Source: Acidimicrobiia bacterium (GTDB taxonomy: Bacteria; Actinomycetota; Acidimicrobiia; Acidimicrobiales; Aldehydirespiratoraceae). From it: a stretch of DNA of 51,949 bases. This document shows, one piece after another, positions 40,453 through 49,415 of this stretch. The DNA lies in the NCBI GenBank assembly GCA_022820805.1, contig JAJEEV010000018.1, forward strand, positions 1-51,949. The letters run 5' to 3'. Both the position numbers and the translations under genes were made by a program. How positions within the stretch are numbered: position 1 is the first letter of the stretch; each line of letters begins with the position of its first letter. Below the pieces are notes generated by a model that made no database searches, was not told the origin of the DNA, and saw only the letters and a list, made by a program, of their open reading frames with translations.

Positions 40453-42975
40453 GTGACCGCAGTGGAGCCCCGGGCGACCGTGGAGATCACCGTCGACGGC
40501 GTCTCGGTGGATGCCCGTCCGGGGGAGATGCTGATCGCGGCCTGCGAGCGGGCCGGGACCTACATCCCGAGGTTCTGCTACCACCCCCGCATGAGCCCGG
40601 TGGGCATGTGTCGCATGTGCCTGGTGGAGGTGGACACCGGGCGCGGCTTCGCGCTGCAGCCCTCGTGCATGGTGCCTGTGACCGAGGGCATGAAGGTGTC
40701 CACCGAGTCCGAGGCGTCCAAGAAGGCCCAGGACGGGGTGCTGGAGTTCCTGCTCATCAACCATCCGCTCGACTGCCCAGTCTGCGACAAGGGCGGCGAG
40801 TGCCCGCTGCAGGACCAGACCATGGCCTACGGCCCCGGCGAGACCCGCTTCGTGGAGGAGAAGCGCCACTTCCCCAAGCCCATCGCCATAAGCGAGACCG
40901 TGTTCCTCGACCGGGAGCGCTGCATCCTCTGCGACCGCTGCACCCGGTTCGCCGACGAGGTGGCCGGCGACGCTCTGATCCACTTCATGGGCCGCGGCAA
41001 CCACACCGAGGTCAACACCTTCACCGACGAGCCCTTCGCGTCCTACTTCTCGGGGAACACGGTGCAGATCTGCCCGGTGGGCGCGCTGACGGCGGCGCCC
41101 TACCGCTTCAAGGCGAGGCCGTGGGACCTCACTGAGACGCTCTCCACGGCCTGGGTGGACAGCGTGGGGTCCAGGGTGGCGGTGCAGGCGTCCCGCAACC
41201 GGGTGCTGCGGGTGCTCGGCGCCGACGCCGACGCGGTCAACTGGGGCTGGCTGTCGGACAAGGAGCGATTCGGCTTCGAGGCGCTCAACAGCGACGAACG
41301 CTTGGCCGCTCCCATAATCCGGGACGCGGTGGGCGGCGACAGCCGTGAGTTCCGCCAGGCCGGCTGGGGCGAGGCCCTAGAGGCGGTGACCGCCGCGCTG
41401 GCCGGCGCCTCGCCCGAGCGGGTCGCAGTGCTGGGCGGCGCCAGGCTGACCAACGAGGCTCAGTACATGTGGGCCAAGCTGGCGAAAGGCGTGGTCGGCA
41501 CCGACAACGTCGACGCCCAGCTCGGCGACGGGCTGGATCCGCAGCTCGTGCTCGGCCTGACGAGGGCGACCATCGACGACGCCTGCCGCCCCGGGGGCAC
41601 GGTGCTGCTCATCGGTCCCGACCCCAAGGAGGAGCTGGGGACGCTGTACCTGCGGCTGCGTCACGCCATCGTCAACGACGGCGTGACGCTCATCGAGGTG
41701 ACGCCCCATGCCACCGGCCTGTCGCATCTGGCCGCGCACTCGCTGCGTCCCCGCCCCGGAACGACGGCCGGGCTCGTGGCCGAACTGGTGGCTGAGGCGG
41801 CCGCCCCCGGTGCGTCCGGGGCTGAGGGATCGGACCCGCCCCGTCCCGAACTCGCAGCGGCCGCACAGAGCCTGGCGGAGGCCGGCGACGGGGTGGTGGT
41901 GGTTCTGGGCCGCGCGTCGCTCGCCGAACCGGCCAGCGTGATCAACGCCGCAGCCCTGGAGCTGTCGAGGCTCCCGTCGGCGCGCTTCCTGCCCGCCCTG
42001 CGGAGAGGCAACGTCATGGGGGCGCTCGAAGCGGGGCTGGCTCCCGGACTCGTCCCCGGCCGGGTGCTGCTCGACGATGTGGGCGACGACTCGCCGCTGG
42101 CCCAGACCTGGCCCCGGTTGCCGGCGTCGGCCGGACTGGACGCGGCCGGCGTCCTCAGGGCAGCCGCCCGCGGCGATGTCGACGTGCTCGTGCTGGTGGG
42201 CGCCGACCCGCTCAACGACTTCGCCGACCGCGATCTCGCTTACCGGGGCCTCCGGGGAGCCTCGCTTGTCGTGGCCGTCGACCTGTTCGTCAACGACTCG
42301 GCCTCGCTGGCGGCCCGCGTCGTCCTGGCCGCCGCGGGCCCCACCGAATGCGACGGCACGTTCACCAACCTCGAGGGCCGGGTCAGCGTCATGAGCCGCA
42401 AGGTGACCCCGCCGGGAACGGCCCGCGCCGACTGGATGATCGCGGCCGACCTGTCCGAGCGGCTGGAACCGGGCTCGACCTCCGGGCTCGAGACCTCTGA
42501 GGCGATCCGGGCCGAGCTGGCCCTCGTCTCCGAGGTCCACAGCTCGATCGCCTCCGACGCCCTCGAGGCGGACCCGATGGAGGGGGTGTTGCTGCCGCTT
42601 CCGGGCACCGCCGCCGACGCGGAGATGGTCCACGCCGCGGCCGACGAGGATCCCGGCGAGGGAGAATTCCTGCTGATCGCGGCCCGCACCATGTACGACG
42701 ACGGCGTGATGCTGCGTCACTGCCCGTCGAGCCGGGGTCTGGCCCCGGCCGCAACCGCCAGGATCAACCCGGCTGACGCCGGCGGCGCCGGCCTCGAGGC
42801 GGGCGCGGCGGTGCGGGTCGTCTCGGACTTCGGTCACATCGAGGCGACCCTGACCTTCGACGACGGCGTGCCGGCCGGTTCGCTGAGGGTGGACTGGCTC
42901 GCTCCGGGCGCGCCCGCCAACGCCCTGATCGCCGAGGGCACCGAGGTCACCCTGGTCCGGGTGGAGACCCGATGA
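40453..42975 (+). CDS. nuoG: NADH-quinone oxidoreductase subunit G
   Basis: An 840-aa subunit. N-terminal [2Fe-2S] ligands are Cys42, 53, 56 and 72. The His-Cys cluster is H104-x3-C108-x2-C111-x5-C117 (HPLDCPVCDKGGECPLQD). A [4Fe-4S] set (Cys157, 160, 163, 207) is followed by a molybdopterin-oxidoreductase-like body lacking the cofactor. It relays electrons from NuoF. GTG 40453 follows the 90-bp repeats. Confidence 0.94.
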   Translation: MTAVEPRATVEITVDGVSVDARPGEMLIAACERAGTYIPRFCYHPRMSPVGMCRMCLVEVDTGRGFALQPSCMVPVTEGMKVSTESEASKKAQDGVLEFLLINHPLDCPVCDKGGECPLQDQTMAYGPGETRFVEEKRHFPKPIAISETVFLDRERCILCDRCTRFADEVAGDALIHFMGRGNHTEVNTFTDEPFASYFSGNTVQICPVGALTAAPYRFKARPWDLTETLSTAWVDSVGSRVAVQASRNRVLRVLGADADAVNWGWLSDKERFGFEALNSDERLAAPIIRDAVGGDSREFRQAGWGEALEAVTAALAGASPERVAVLGGARLTNEAQYMWAKLAKGVVGTDNVDAQLGDGLDPQLVLGLTRATIDDACRPGGTVLLIGPDPKEELGTLYLRLRHAIVNDGVTLIEVTPHATGLSHLAAHSLRPRPGTTAGLVAELVAEAAAPGASGAEGSDPPRPELAAAAQSLAEAGDGVVVVLGRASLAEPASVINAAALELSRLPSARFLPALRRGNVMGALEAGLAPGLVPGRVLLDDVGDDSPLAQTWPRLPASAGLDAAGVLRAAARGDVDVLVLVGADPLNDFADRDLAYRGLRGASLVVAVDLFVNDSASLAARVVLAAAGPTECDGTFTNLEGRVSVMSRKVTPPGTARADWMIAADLSERLEPGSTSGLETSEAIRAELALVSEVHSSIASDALEADPMEGVLLPLPGTAADAEMVHAAADEDPGEGEFLLIAARTMYDDGVMLRHCPSSRGLAPAATARINPADAGGAGLEAGAAVRVVSDFGHIEATLTFDDGVPAGSLRVDWLAPGAPANALIAEGTEVTLVRVETR

Positions 42976-43003
42976 GACGCCCCGGCGCGCACGGGAAGCT
43001 CCG

Positions 43004-44278
43004 ATGAGCGGTCACCTGGTGCTGGCCGCCGATCCGATGCTGGCGGGCGACATCGGGCTGGTGGAGGTCGCGCTGACCCTGGCCAAGGTGGTGGTCGCCT
43101 TCGCCTTCCTGCTCGTGGCCGTGATGCTGATGATCTGGTTCGAGCGCAAGCTCCTGGGAGGGATGCACCAGCGCTTCGGGCCCACCATCGCCGGGCCCTT
43201 CGGCGTGCTCCAGACCCTGGCCGACGGCATCAAGCTCTTCTTCAAGGAGGACCTGGTGCCGGACCGCTCGGACCGGTTCGTGTTCAAGCTGGCGCCCTAC
43301 CTGTCGTTGATCCCCGCGTTCCTGGCCTTCGCCATAGTCCCGCTCGGCGGGGACTTCAACAGCCGCGGCGGCGAGGTCGAATGGTGGGACCGCGTCACCT
43401 ACCTCCAGGTGGCCGACCCGCCGGTGGGAATCCTGCTGTTCCTGGCCATGAGCTCGGTGGCCGTCTACGGGGTGATGCTGGCCGGCTGGTCCTCGGGATC
43501 GAAGTACCCGCTGCTGGGGTCGGTGAGGGCCTCGGCGCAGATGGTGAGCTACGAGGCCGCGCTGGGCCTGGCGGTGGCGTCCGTCGTGCTGATCACCGGG
43601 GGGCTGTCCACCCACGACATGGTCGTGGCCCAGGCCGCCGAGGGGTACTTCGGGATCGTCCCGCGGTGGAACATCATCGTCACCGGACTGGTGCCGTTCA
43701 TCGTGTTCGCCATCTCCGGCACCGCAGAGCTCAACCGTCCCCCGTTCGACCTGGTGGAGGCCGAGCAGGAACTCGTCGGCGGCTTCCACACCGAGTACTC
43801 GTCGATCCGCTTCGCGCTTTTCTTCCTGGCCGAGTTCATGAACACCATCACGATGTCGGCCATCATCGTCACCCTGTTCCTGGGAGGCCCCGCCGGGCCC
43901 GCGCTCGTCTCCGAGATCGGCGGCGTGGGCATCGCCTGGGCCTGGGGCGTGGTGTGGTTCTTCCTGAAGCTCTTCGTGCTGCTGTTCTGCTTCGTGTGGA
44001 TGCGGGCCACGCTGCCCCGGTTCCGCTACGACCAGCTGATGAACCTCGGCTGGAAGCTGCTCATCCCCGTGGCTCTGGGGTGGTTCCTGTTCCTGGCGGC
44101 CCTGGAGGTCGGCCGGGACCGAGACTGGAGCACGCTGGCGGTCACCGTGGTGGCCCTGGCCGTCTTCGCAGCGGCCGGCCTGCTGCTGGCCCGGGCGGTG
44201 AGAAGCGGGCGCAGCCATCCCGGCGGCACCGCCGAACAAACCGGCGAGCCTGCCGGACAAGTCGAGGAGAACGTCTGA
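43004..44278 (+). CDS. nuoH: NADH-quinone oxidoreductase subunit H
   Basis: A 424-aa membrane subunit at the quinone channel. The motif GMHQRFGPTIAGPFGVLQTL (~47-66) and the loop with GTAELNRPPFDLVEAEQELV are diagnostic. There are about eight helices, and an Arg/Ser-rich C-terminal tail. Confidence 0.95.
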   Translation: MSGHLVLAADPMLAGDIGLVEVALTLAKVVVAFAFLLVAVMLMIWFERKLLGGMHQRFGPTIAGPFGVLQTLADGIKLFFKEDLVPDRSDRFVFKLAPYLSLIPAFLAFAIVPLGGDFNSRGGEVEWWDRVTYLQVADPPVGILLFLAMSSVAVYGVMLAGWSSGSKYPLLGSVRASAQMVSYEAALGLAVASVVLITGGLSTHDMVVAQAAEGYFGIVPRWNIIVTGLVPFIVFAISGTAELNRPPFDLVEAEQELVGGFHTEYSSIRFALFFLAEFMNTITMSAIIVTLFLGGPAGPALVSEIGGVGIAWAWGVVWFFLKLFVLLFCFVWMRATLPRFRYDQLMNLGWKLLIPVALGWFLFLAALEVGRDRDWSTLAVTVVALAVFAAAGLLLARAVRSGRSHPGGTAEQTGEPAGQVEENV

Positions 44279-44279
44279 C

Positions 44280-44930
44280 ATGGGATACCTGAACGGGTTC
44301 GCGGTGACCCTGCGCCAGCTGTTCCTCCCCCGGGTCACCACCGACTACCGGGGCGGCTTCGACGACTCGCCCTCCGACGTCAAGCGGGACAAGCCCGAAC
44401 GCCTCCACGGCCGCCACGTTCTCAACCGCTACGACGACGGCATGGAGAAGTGCATCGGCTGCGAGCTGTGCGCCGGCGTCTGCCCGGCCCAGTGCATCTA
44501 CGTGCGCGGCGCCGACAACGACCCCGACGACCCGGTCGCGCCGGGCGAGCGCTACGGCTACGTGTACGAGATCAACTACCTGCGGTGCATCCACTGCGAC
44601 CTGTGCGTGGAGGCCTGCCCCACCCAGGCCATCACCGAGTCGAAGCTGTTCGAGTTCTCATTCACCAGCCGCGACGACGCCATCTACACCAAGGACGAAC
44701 TGGTGGTGGACGACGACGGCCGCCCCCGGCAGCTGCCGTGGGAGGACTGGCGGGACGGCGACGACGCCCTCACCTCGGGCTGGATGCGGGCCACGTCGCC
44801 GTCGGGGGACCATCGCTACGTCGGCGAGGTCGCCTGGTCGGGAGAGCTCGGCTACGGGGTCCGGGATCCGGAGCCGGCCGACGCCGAGGGGGCGTCCCCG
44901 ACCGGCGAGTCACCGGGGGAGGCCGGCTGA
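44280..44930 (+). CDS. nuoI: NADH-quinone oxidoreductase subunit I
   Basis: A 216-aa peripheral subunit carrying N6a and N6b: CIGCELCAGVCPAQC and CIHCDLCVEACP. The C-terminal ~60 residues are acidic and longer than in E. coli. ATG follows nuoH by 1 nt; the last base is shared with nuoJ. Confidence 0.95.
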   Translation: MGYLNGFAVTLRQLFLPRVTTDYRGGFDDSPSDVKRDKPERLHGRHVLNRYDDGMEKCIGCELCAGVCPAQCIYVRGADNDPDDPVAPGERYGYVYEINYLRCIHCDLCVEACPTQAITESKLFEFSFTSRDDAIYTKDELVVDDDGRPRQLPWEDWRDGDDALTSGWMRATSPSGDHRYVGEVAWSGELGYGVRDPEPADAEGASPTGESPGEAG

Positions 44931-45490
44931 TGGCCGAGGCGGTGTTCGCGGTGGCCGCCGTCCTGATGCTGGCCGGAGCCGTCGGCGTCGTGGCCAGCCG
45001 CAACCCGGTCCACGCCGCGCTGTTCCTCGTCCAGACCCTGGTGGGCGTGGCCCTGCTGTTCATCCTGAACGACGCCCACTTCCTCGCCGCGGTGCAGGTG
45101 GTGGTCTACGCCGGCGCCATCGTGATCCTGTTCCTGTTCGTGATCATGCTGCTGGGCGTCGACAAGGCCGAGGAGCTGCGGATCGAGCCGATCTCCGGCC
45201 AGCGTCCGTTGGCCGTCGTGGTCGGCGCGGCTCTGGCCGCGATGCTGGGCACGGTGATCCTCACCGGCGCCGACGTGCTCAGCGGGATCCGGCGAGGCGG
45301 CGGCGAGCGGGCTCTCGACGGCGAGGCCACCGACATCGAGCGGATGGGCCGCGTGCTGTTCGGGGAGTTCGCCTTCGCGGTGGAGATCACTGCGGCCCTG
45401 CTGACCATCGCAGTGGTGGGCGCCGTGGTGCTGACCCGCCGCGCGGCCCGTTCCGACGAGGCCGCACCGGCCGGGTCCGTCGGCGGGTGA
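44930..45490 (+). CDS. nuoJ: NADH-quinone oxidoreductase subunit J
   Basis: A 186-aa five-helix membrane subunit: ASRNPVHAALFLVQTLVGVA and VQVVVYAGAIVILFLFVIML are conserved, the latter being the pi-bulge helix III. A polar loop (GADVLSGIRRGGGERALDGE) precedes the last helix. TGATG coupling with nuoI. Confidence 0.93.
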   Translation: MAEAVFAVAAVLMLAGAVGVVASRNPVHAALFLVQTLVGVALLFILNDAHFLAAVQVVVYAGAIVILFLFVIMLLGVDKAEELRIEPISGQRPLAVVVGAALAAMLGTVILTGADVLSGIRRGGGERALDGEATDIERMGRVLFGEFAFAVEITAALLTIAVVGAVVLTRRAARSDEAAPAGSVGG

Positions 45491-45506
45491 CTGGTTCGAA
45501 CCGATG

Positions 45507-45821
45507 ATGGATCTGAGCGGACTCAACACCGGCTGGTACCTGGCGCTGGCGGCTGCGCTGTTCATCATCGGCGCGGTCGGGCTGCTGGTGCGCCGCAACC
45601 CGCTGGTGATGTTCATGTGCGTCGAGCTGATGCTCAACGCGGTCAACGTGACCTTCATCGCCCTCGGCGCCAGCCTCAACGATGTGGGCGGGCAGGTTGC
45701 GGTGTTCTTCGTGCTGGTGGTGGCGGCCACCGAGGTGGTCATCGGTCTCGCCCTGGTCGTGGCCATCAACCGGCGGCGGGCCGGGGCCACCGCCGACGAC
45801 GTGACGTTGCTGAAGGGCTGA
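45507..45821 (+). CDS. nuoK: NADH-quinone oxidoreductase subunit K
   Basis: A 104-aa three-helix antiporter-like subunit: LLVRRNPLVMFMCVELMLNA contains the conserved Glu, and AVFFVLVVAATEVVIGLALV the second. Two ATGs in a row (45504, 45507) make the exact start ambiguous by one residue. Confidence 0.95.
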   Translation: MDLSGLNTGWYLALAAALFIIGAVGLLVRRNPLVMFMCVELMLNAVNVTFIALGASLNDVGGQVAVFFVLVVAATEVVIGLALVVAINRRRAGATADDVTLLKG

Positions 45822-45822
45822 C

Positions 45823-45882
45823 ATGGGTGTCGATGTGGACATGCCGAGGCTGAGCGGCTTCCTGGCGTGGAAGCAGGGCTGA
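45823..45882 (+). CDS. Mini-ORF between nuoK and nuoL
   Basis: ATG 45823 to TGA 45880-45882 encodes MGVDVDMPRLSGFLAWKQG (19 aa). It follows the nuoK stop by one base and precedes the nuoL start by one base, in each case in the sequence AGGGCTGACATG. The duplicated junction suggests it arose by a small duplication. It could couple translation of nuoL, or be neutral. There is no homology to judge by. Confidence 0.35.
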   Translation: MGVDVDMPRLSGFLAWKQG

Positions 45883-45883
45883 C

Positions 45884-47761
45884 ATGAACGCGGCTGCCTG
45901 GCTCATCTGCGCGTTCCCGCTGGCCGGCTTCATAGTGCTGGTCGCCGCGGGACGGCGCCTCGGCGAGCCTCGCGCCGGCTGGCTGGCCACCGCGGCCATG
46001 GCCGGCTCGTTCGTGTCCTCGGTGGCGGTGTTCCTCGGCTTGATGGCCCGCGACCCGGCCGAGCGCCGCTTCGTGGTCACGCTCTTCGAGTGGGTGCCGG
46101 CCGGGGATTTCTCGGTGGACGCGGGACTCCTCGTCGACCCGCTCTCGGTGACGATGGCGCTGTTCGTCACCGGCGTGGGCGCGCTCATCCACCTCTACGC
46201 CATCGGCTACATGCACGGCGACCGCGACTTCTCGAAGTTCTTCATCTACCTCAACCTGTTCGCCTTCTCGATGCTGGTGCTCGTGCTGGGCGACAATCTG
46301 GCCCTCACCTTCCTGGGCTGGGAGGGCGTGGGCGTCTGCTCCTACCTGCTCATCTCCTTCTGGTTCACCGAGGAGGCCAACGCCACCGCGGGAAAGAAGG
46401 CGTTCATAACCAACCGCGTCGGCGACTGGGGCTTCATGCTGGCCATGTTCTGGGCCTTCGGCGCGCTGGGCTCGGTGCGGTACCTCGACCTGTTCGGCCA
46501 CGCCGGCTCGCTGCCGTCGAGCACCGCCACCGCCATCGTTGTCCTGCTGTTCGTGGGCGCGGCCGGCAAGTCGGCGCAGTTGCCGCTGTACATCTGGCTG
46601 CCCGACGCCATGGCCGGCCCCACCCCGGTCTCGGCGCTGATCCACGCGGCCACCATGGTCACCGCGGGCGTCTACCTGATGGTGCGGGTCAACCCGCTGA
46701 TCGCCGCGGCCGACGCCTGGGCGCCGGACATGATCGCCTGGGTGGGGGTGGCCACCGCGCTGTTCGCGGCCGGGGCGGCCGTTGCCCAGAACGACATCAA
46801 GAAGGTGCTGGCCTACTCCACGATCAGCCAGCTCGGCTACATGATGCTGGCCGTCGGCACCGGCGCCTACGTGGCCGCCATCTTCCACATGGTCACCCAC
46901 GCCTTCTTCAAGGCACTGCTGTTCCTGGGATCGGGATCGGTCATCCATGCCCTCGACGGCGACCAGGACATGCGCCGCTTCGGCGCCCTGCGAGCGGCCA
47001 TGCCGATCACCTCGGCGACGTTCATCGTGGGCTGGCTGGCCATCGCCGGGGTCCCGCCCTTCTCCGGCTTCTGGTCCAAGGACGAGATCCTCGCCTATGC
47101 GTTCGACGCCAGCCCGGCGCTGTGGGCGGTGGGCCTGGTCACCGCGGTGCTGACGGCCTTCTACATGAGCCGCCTGGTGTTCATGACCTTCTACGGCGAG
47201 GCCCGCTACGCCGACGAGAGGCACCCTCACGAGCCCTCGCCGTTGATGACGGCACCGCTGGTCCTGCTGGCCGCAGCGGCCGTGGTCGCCGGGGTGATGA
47301 ACCTCCCCTTCACCTCCGACCTCCACTTCCTGGGGACGTGGCTCAAGCCCTCGCTGTTCGGCAACGAGGCCCACCTCGCCATCGGCGGCGGCGTCCTGTG
47401 GCTGCTGGCGCTGGTGGCGATGGCCGGGGCCGCGGCCGGCATCGCCGGCGCGGTCGCGGTGTACCTGCGGGGCCGGCTGCCGGCCAGCCTGGTGGAGCGG
47501 CCCGCCGCGGCCCGAGCCTTCTACGTGGACGAGGCCGTCACCCGCTTCGTGGGCGGACCCGGACGGCGGGTCTTCGAGGGGGTGGCCGCCTTCGATGCGA
47601 AGGTCGTGGACGGTGCAGTCGACGGGGTGGGCCGGTCGGTGCGGGCCGGCGGCGCGGCGCTGCGGAGGGTGCAGTCGGGCTTCGTCCGGTTCTACGCGCT
47701 GCTGACCGCAGCCGGGGCGGTGGCGCTGCTGGTGTGGTTCCTGACTCGGGCGAGCCTGTAG
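45884..47761 (+). CDS. nuoL: NADH-quinone oxidoreductase subunit L
   Basis: A 625-aa antiporter-like subunit with ~16 helices: YAIGYMHGDRDFSKFFIYLN, LTFLGWEGVGVCSYLLISFW, KSAQLPLYIWLPDAMAGPTP and the Lys-bearing FKALLFLGSGS are characteristic. The C-terminal lateral helix region is present from ~530. It pumps protons at the distal end of complex I. nuoM starts at the next base after its stop. Confidence 0.95.
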   Translation: MNAAAWLICAFPLAGFIVLVAAGRRLGEPRAGWLATAAMAGSFVSSVAVFLGLMARDPAERRFVVTLFEWVPAGDFSVDAGLLVDPLSVTMALFVTGVGALIHLYAIGYMHGDRDFSKFFIYLNLFAFSMLVLVLGDNLALTFLGWEGVGVCSYLLISFWFTEEANATAGKKAFITNRVGDWGFMLAMFWAFGALGSVRYLDLFGHAGSLPSSTATAIVVLLFVGAAGKSAQLPLYIWLPDAMAGPTPVSALIHAATMVTAGVYLMVRVNPLIAAADAWAPDMIAWVGVATALFAAGAAVAQNDIKKVLAYSTISQLGYMMLAVGTGAYVAAIFHMVTHAFFKALLFLGSGSVIHALDGDQDMRRFGALRAAMPITSATFIVGWLAIAGVPPFSGFWSKDEILAYAFDASPALWAVGLVTAVLTAFYMSRLVFMTFYGEARYADERHPHEPSPLMTAPLVLLAAAAVVAGVMNLPFTSDLHFLGTWLKPSLFGNEAHLAIGGGVLWLLALVAMAGAAAGIAGAVAVYLRGRLPASLVERPAAARAFYVDEAVTRFVGGPGRRVFEGVAAFDAKVVDGAVDGVGRSVRAGGAALRRVQSGFVRFYALLTAAGAVALLVWFLTRASL

Positions 47762-49348
47762 ATGACCGCGGTCTCGTCAGCGTCCTTCCCGGCTGTGCTC
47801 ACCGTGCTGGTGGTGATTCCCGCCGCCGGCGCGCTGGTACTGCTGGCGATGCCGCGCACCCGCTCCGATCTGCTCAAGCCGGTGGCGCTGCTGGCCACCG
47901 TCCTTCCCGCCGCCCTGGCTGTGTGGCTGCTCACCGAGTTCGACGCAGGCGCCGGCGCCGTGTTCCAGTTCTCGGACCGGTACACCTGGATCGAGGGGTT
48001 CGGTGTCTCCTGGCACGCCGGTGTGGACGGGCTGTCGCTGCTGCTGGTGGTGATGACCGCGCTGATGTTCCCGCTGGCCGTCGTCGGCGTGGACCCGGAG
48101 CACTCGCCCAAGCCCTACTACGCCTGGATGCTCATTCTCGAGACCGGTTGCCTGGGCACCTTCGTGGCCCTCGACCTGATCATGTTCTTCGTCTTCTTCG
48201 AGATCGTGCTGGTGCCCATGTACTTCCTCATCGGCGGCTGGGGACACGGTCGGCGGGCCTACGCGGCCACGAAGTTCTTCCTGTTCACCATGTTCGGCTC
48301 GGCCCTGATGCTGGTGGCCATCGTGGCACTGGCGTTCCTGCACTCGTCGGCCGGCGGCAGCGCGGTGACCTTCGACCTGCTGGCCATCGCCGAGAGCCAG
48401 CTGCTGGCCACCAACACGGCCCGCTGGCTGTTCCTGGCCTTCGCCCTGGCCTTCGCGGTGAAGGTGCCGCTGTTCCCGGTCCACACCTGGCTGCCCGACG
48501 CCCACACCAACGCGCCCACCGCGGGCTCGGTGATCCTGGCCGCGGTGATGCTAAAGCTCGGCACCTACGGCCTGGTGCGATTCGGCCTCTACCTGTTCCC
48601 GGAGGCGTCGGTGTACTTCGCGCCGCTGATGGTGACGCTGGGCGTGATCGGCATCATCTACGGCGCCATCGCGGCGGCCATGCAGCGGGACCTGAAGCGC
48701 CTGGTGGCCTACTCGTCGGTGGCCCACCTCGGCTTCATCGTGATCGGCACGTTCGCGCTCAACACCGAGGGCCTCACCGGCGGCGTGCTGCAGATGGTCA
48801 ACCACGGCGTGTCCACCGGCGCGCTCTTCATGCTGGTGGGGATGATCTACGAGCGCCGCCACACCCGCGAGATCTCCGAGTTGGGCGGTCTGCAGAAGCC
48901 GGCGCCACTGCTGGCCGCGGTGTTCATGGTGGTGATGCTGTCGTCGGTGGGGCTCCCCGGCCTCAACGGCTTCGTGGGCGAGCTGCTGGTGCTGCTGGGC
49001 GCCTTCAACGCCCACCGATGGTGGGCTGTGGTGGCGGCCGCGGGGGTCATCCTGGCCGCGGTGTACCTGCTGTGGGCCTACCAGCGGGTGTTCCACGGAC
49101 CGGCGACAGGGGCCAACGCCGAGATGGAGGACCTGCGGTGGCGGGAGGGACTGGTGTTGGTGCCCTTCCTGGCCGCCATCGTCTTCATGGGCGTCTACCC
49201 CAAGCCGGTCATCGACCGGGTCGAACCGGCGGTGGACGCCATAATCGCCCATGTCGAGGACCATGTGCCCGGCTTCGCGGAGCCCGCTCCGGACGTCCAT
49301 GCGCCGGTGAACCTCGACGACTTGGTCAAGACTGAAGAGGGCCACTGA
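47762..49348 (+). CDS. nuoM: NADH-quinone oxidoreductase subunit M
   Basis: A 528-aa antiporter-like subunit: SWHAGVDGLSLLLVVMTALM, FFEIVLVPMYFLIGGWGHGR, KVPLFPVHTWLPDAHTNAPT and GFVGELLVLLGAF. The C-terminus carries an acidic extension (DHVPGFAEPAPDVHAP). Confidence 0.95.
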   Translation: MTAVSSASFPAVLTVLVVIPAAGALVLLAMPRTRSDLLKPVALLATVLPAALAVWLLTEFDAGAGAVFQFSDRYTWIEGFGVSWHAGVDGLSLLLVVMTALMFPLAVVGVDPEHSPKPYYAWMLILETGCLGTFVALDLIMFFVFFEIVLVPMYFLIGGWGHGRRAYAATKFFLFTMFGSALMLVAIVALAFLHSSAGGSAVTFDLLAIAESQLLATNTARWLFLAFALAFAVKVPLFPVHTWLPDAHTNAPTAGSVILAAVMLKLGTYGLVRFGLYLFPEASVYFAPLMVTLGVIGIIYGAIAAAMQRDLKRLVAYSSVAHLGFIVIGTFALNTEGLTGGVLQMVNHGVSTGALFMLVGMIYERRHTREISELGGLQKPAPLLAAVFMVVMLSSVGLPGLNGFVGELLVLLGAFNAHRWWAVVAAAGVILAAVYLLWAYQRVFHGPATGANAEMEDLRWREGLVLVPFLAAIVFMGVYPKPVIDRVEPAVDAIIAHVEDHVPGFAEPAPDVHAPVNLDDLVKTEEGH

Positions 49349-49415
49349 TGACAGGCGCCAGCGCTGGGCTTCTCTGTGCGGCTACCGGCCGGTGTGCCTG
49401 GAGAGCGCATCCGAA

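Noticed and set aside
44852..47374. Long minus-strand open frame (840 codons) across nuoI-nuoL
   Set aside because: Antisense to conserved nuo genes, rich in His/Arg/Gly/Gln with no family motif; a GC-bias shadow frame.
46090..49335. 1,081-codon plus-strand frame across nuoL and nuoM
   Set aside because: Out of frame with both genes and made of Arg/Gly/Ala-rich sequence; a shadow frame.
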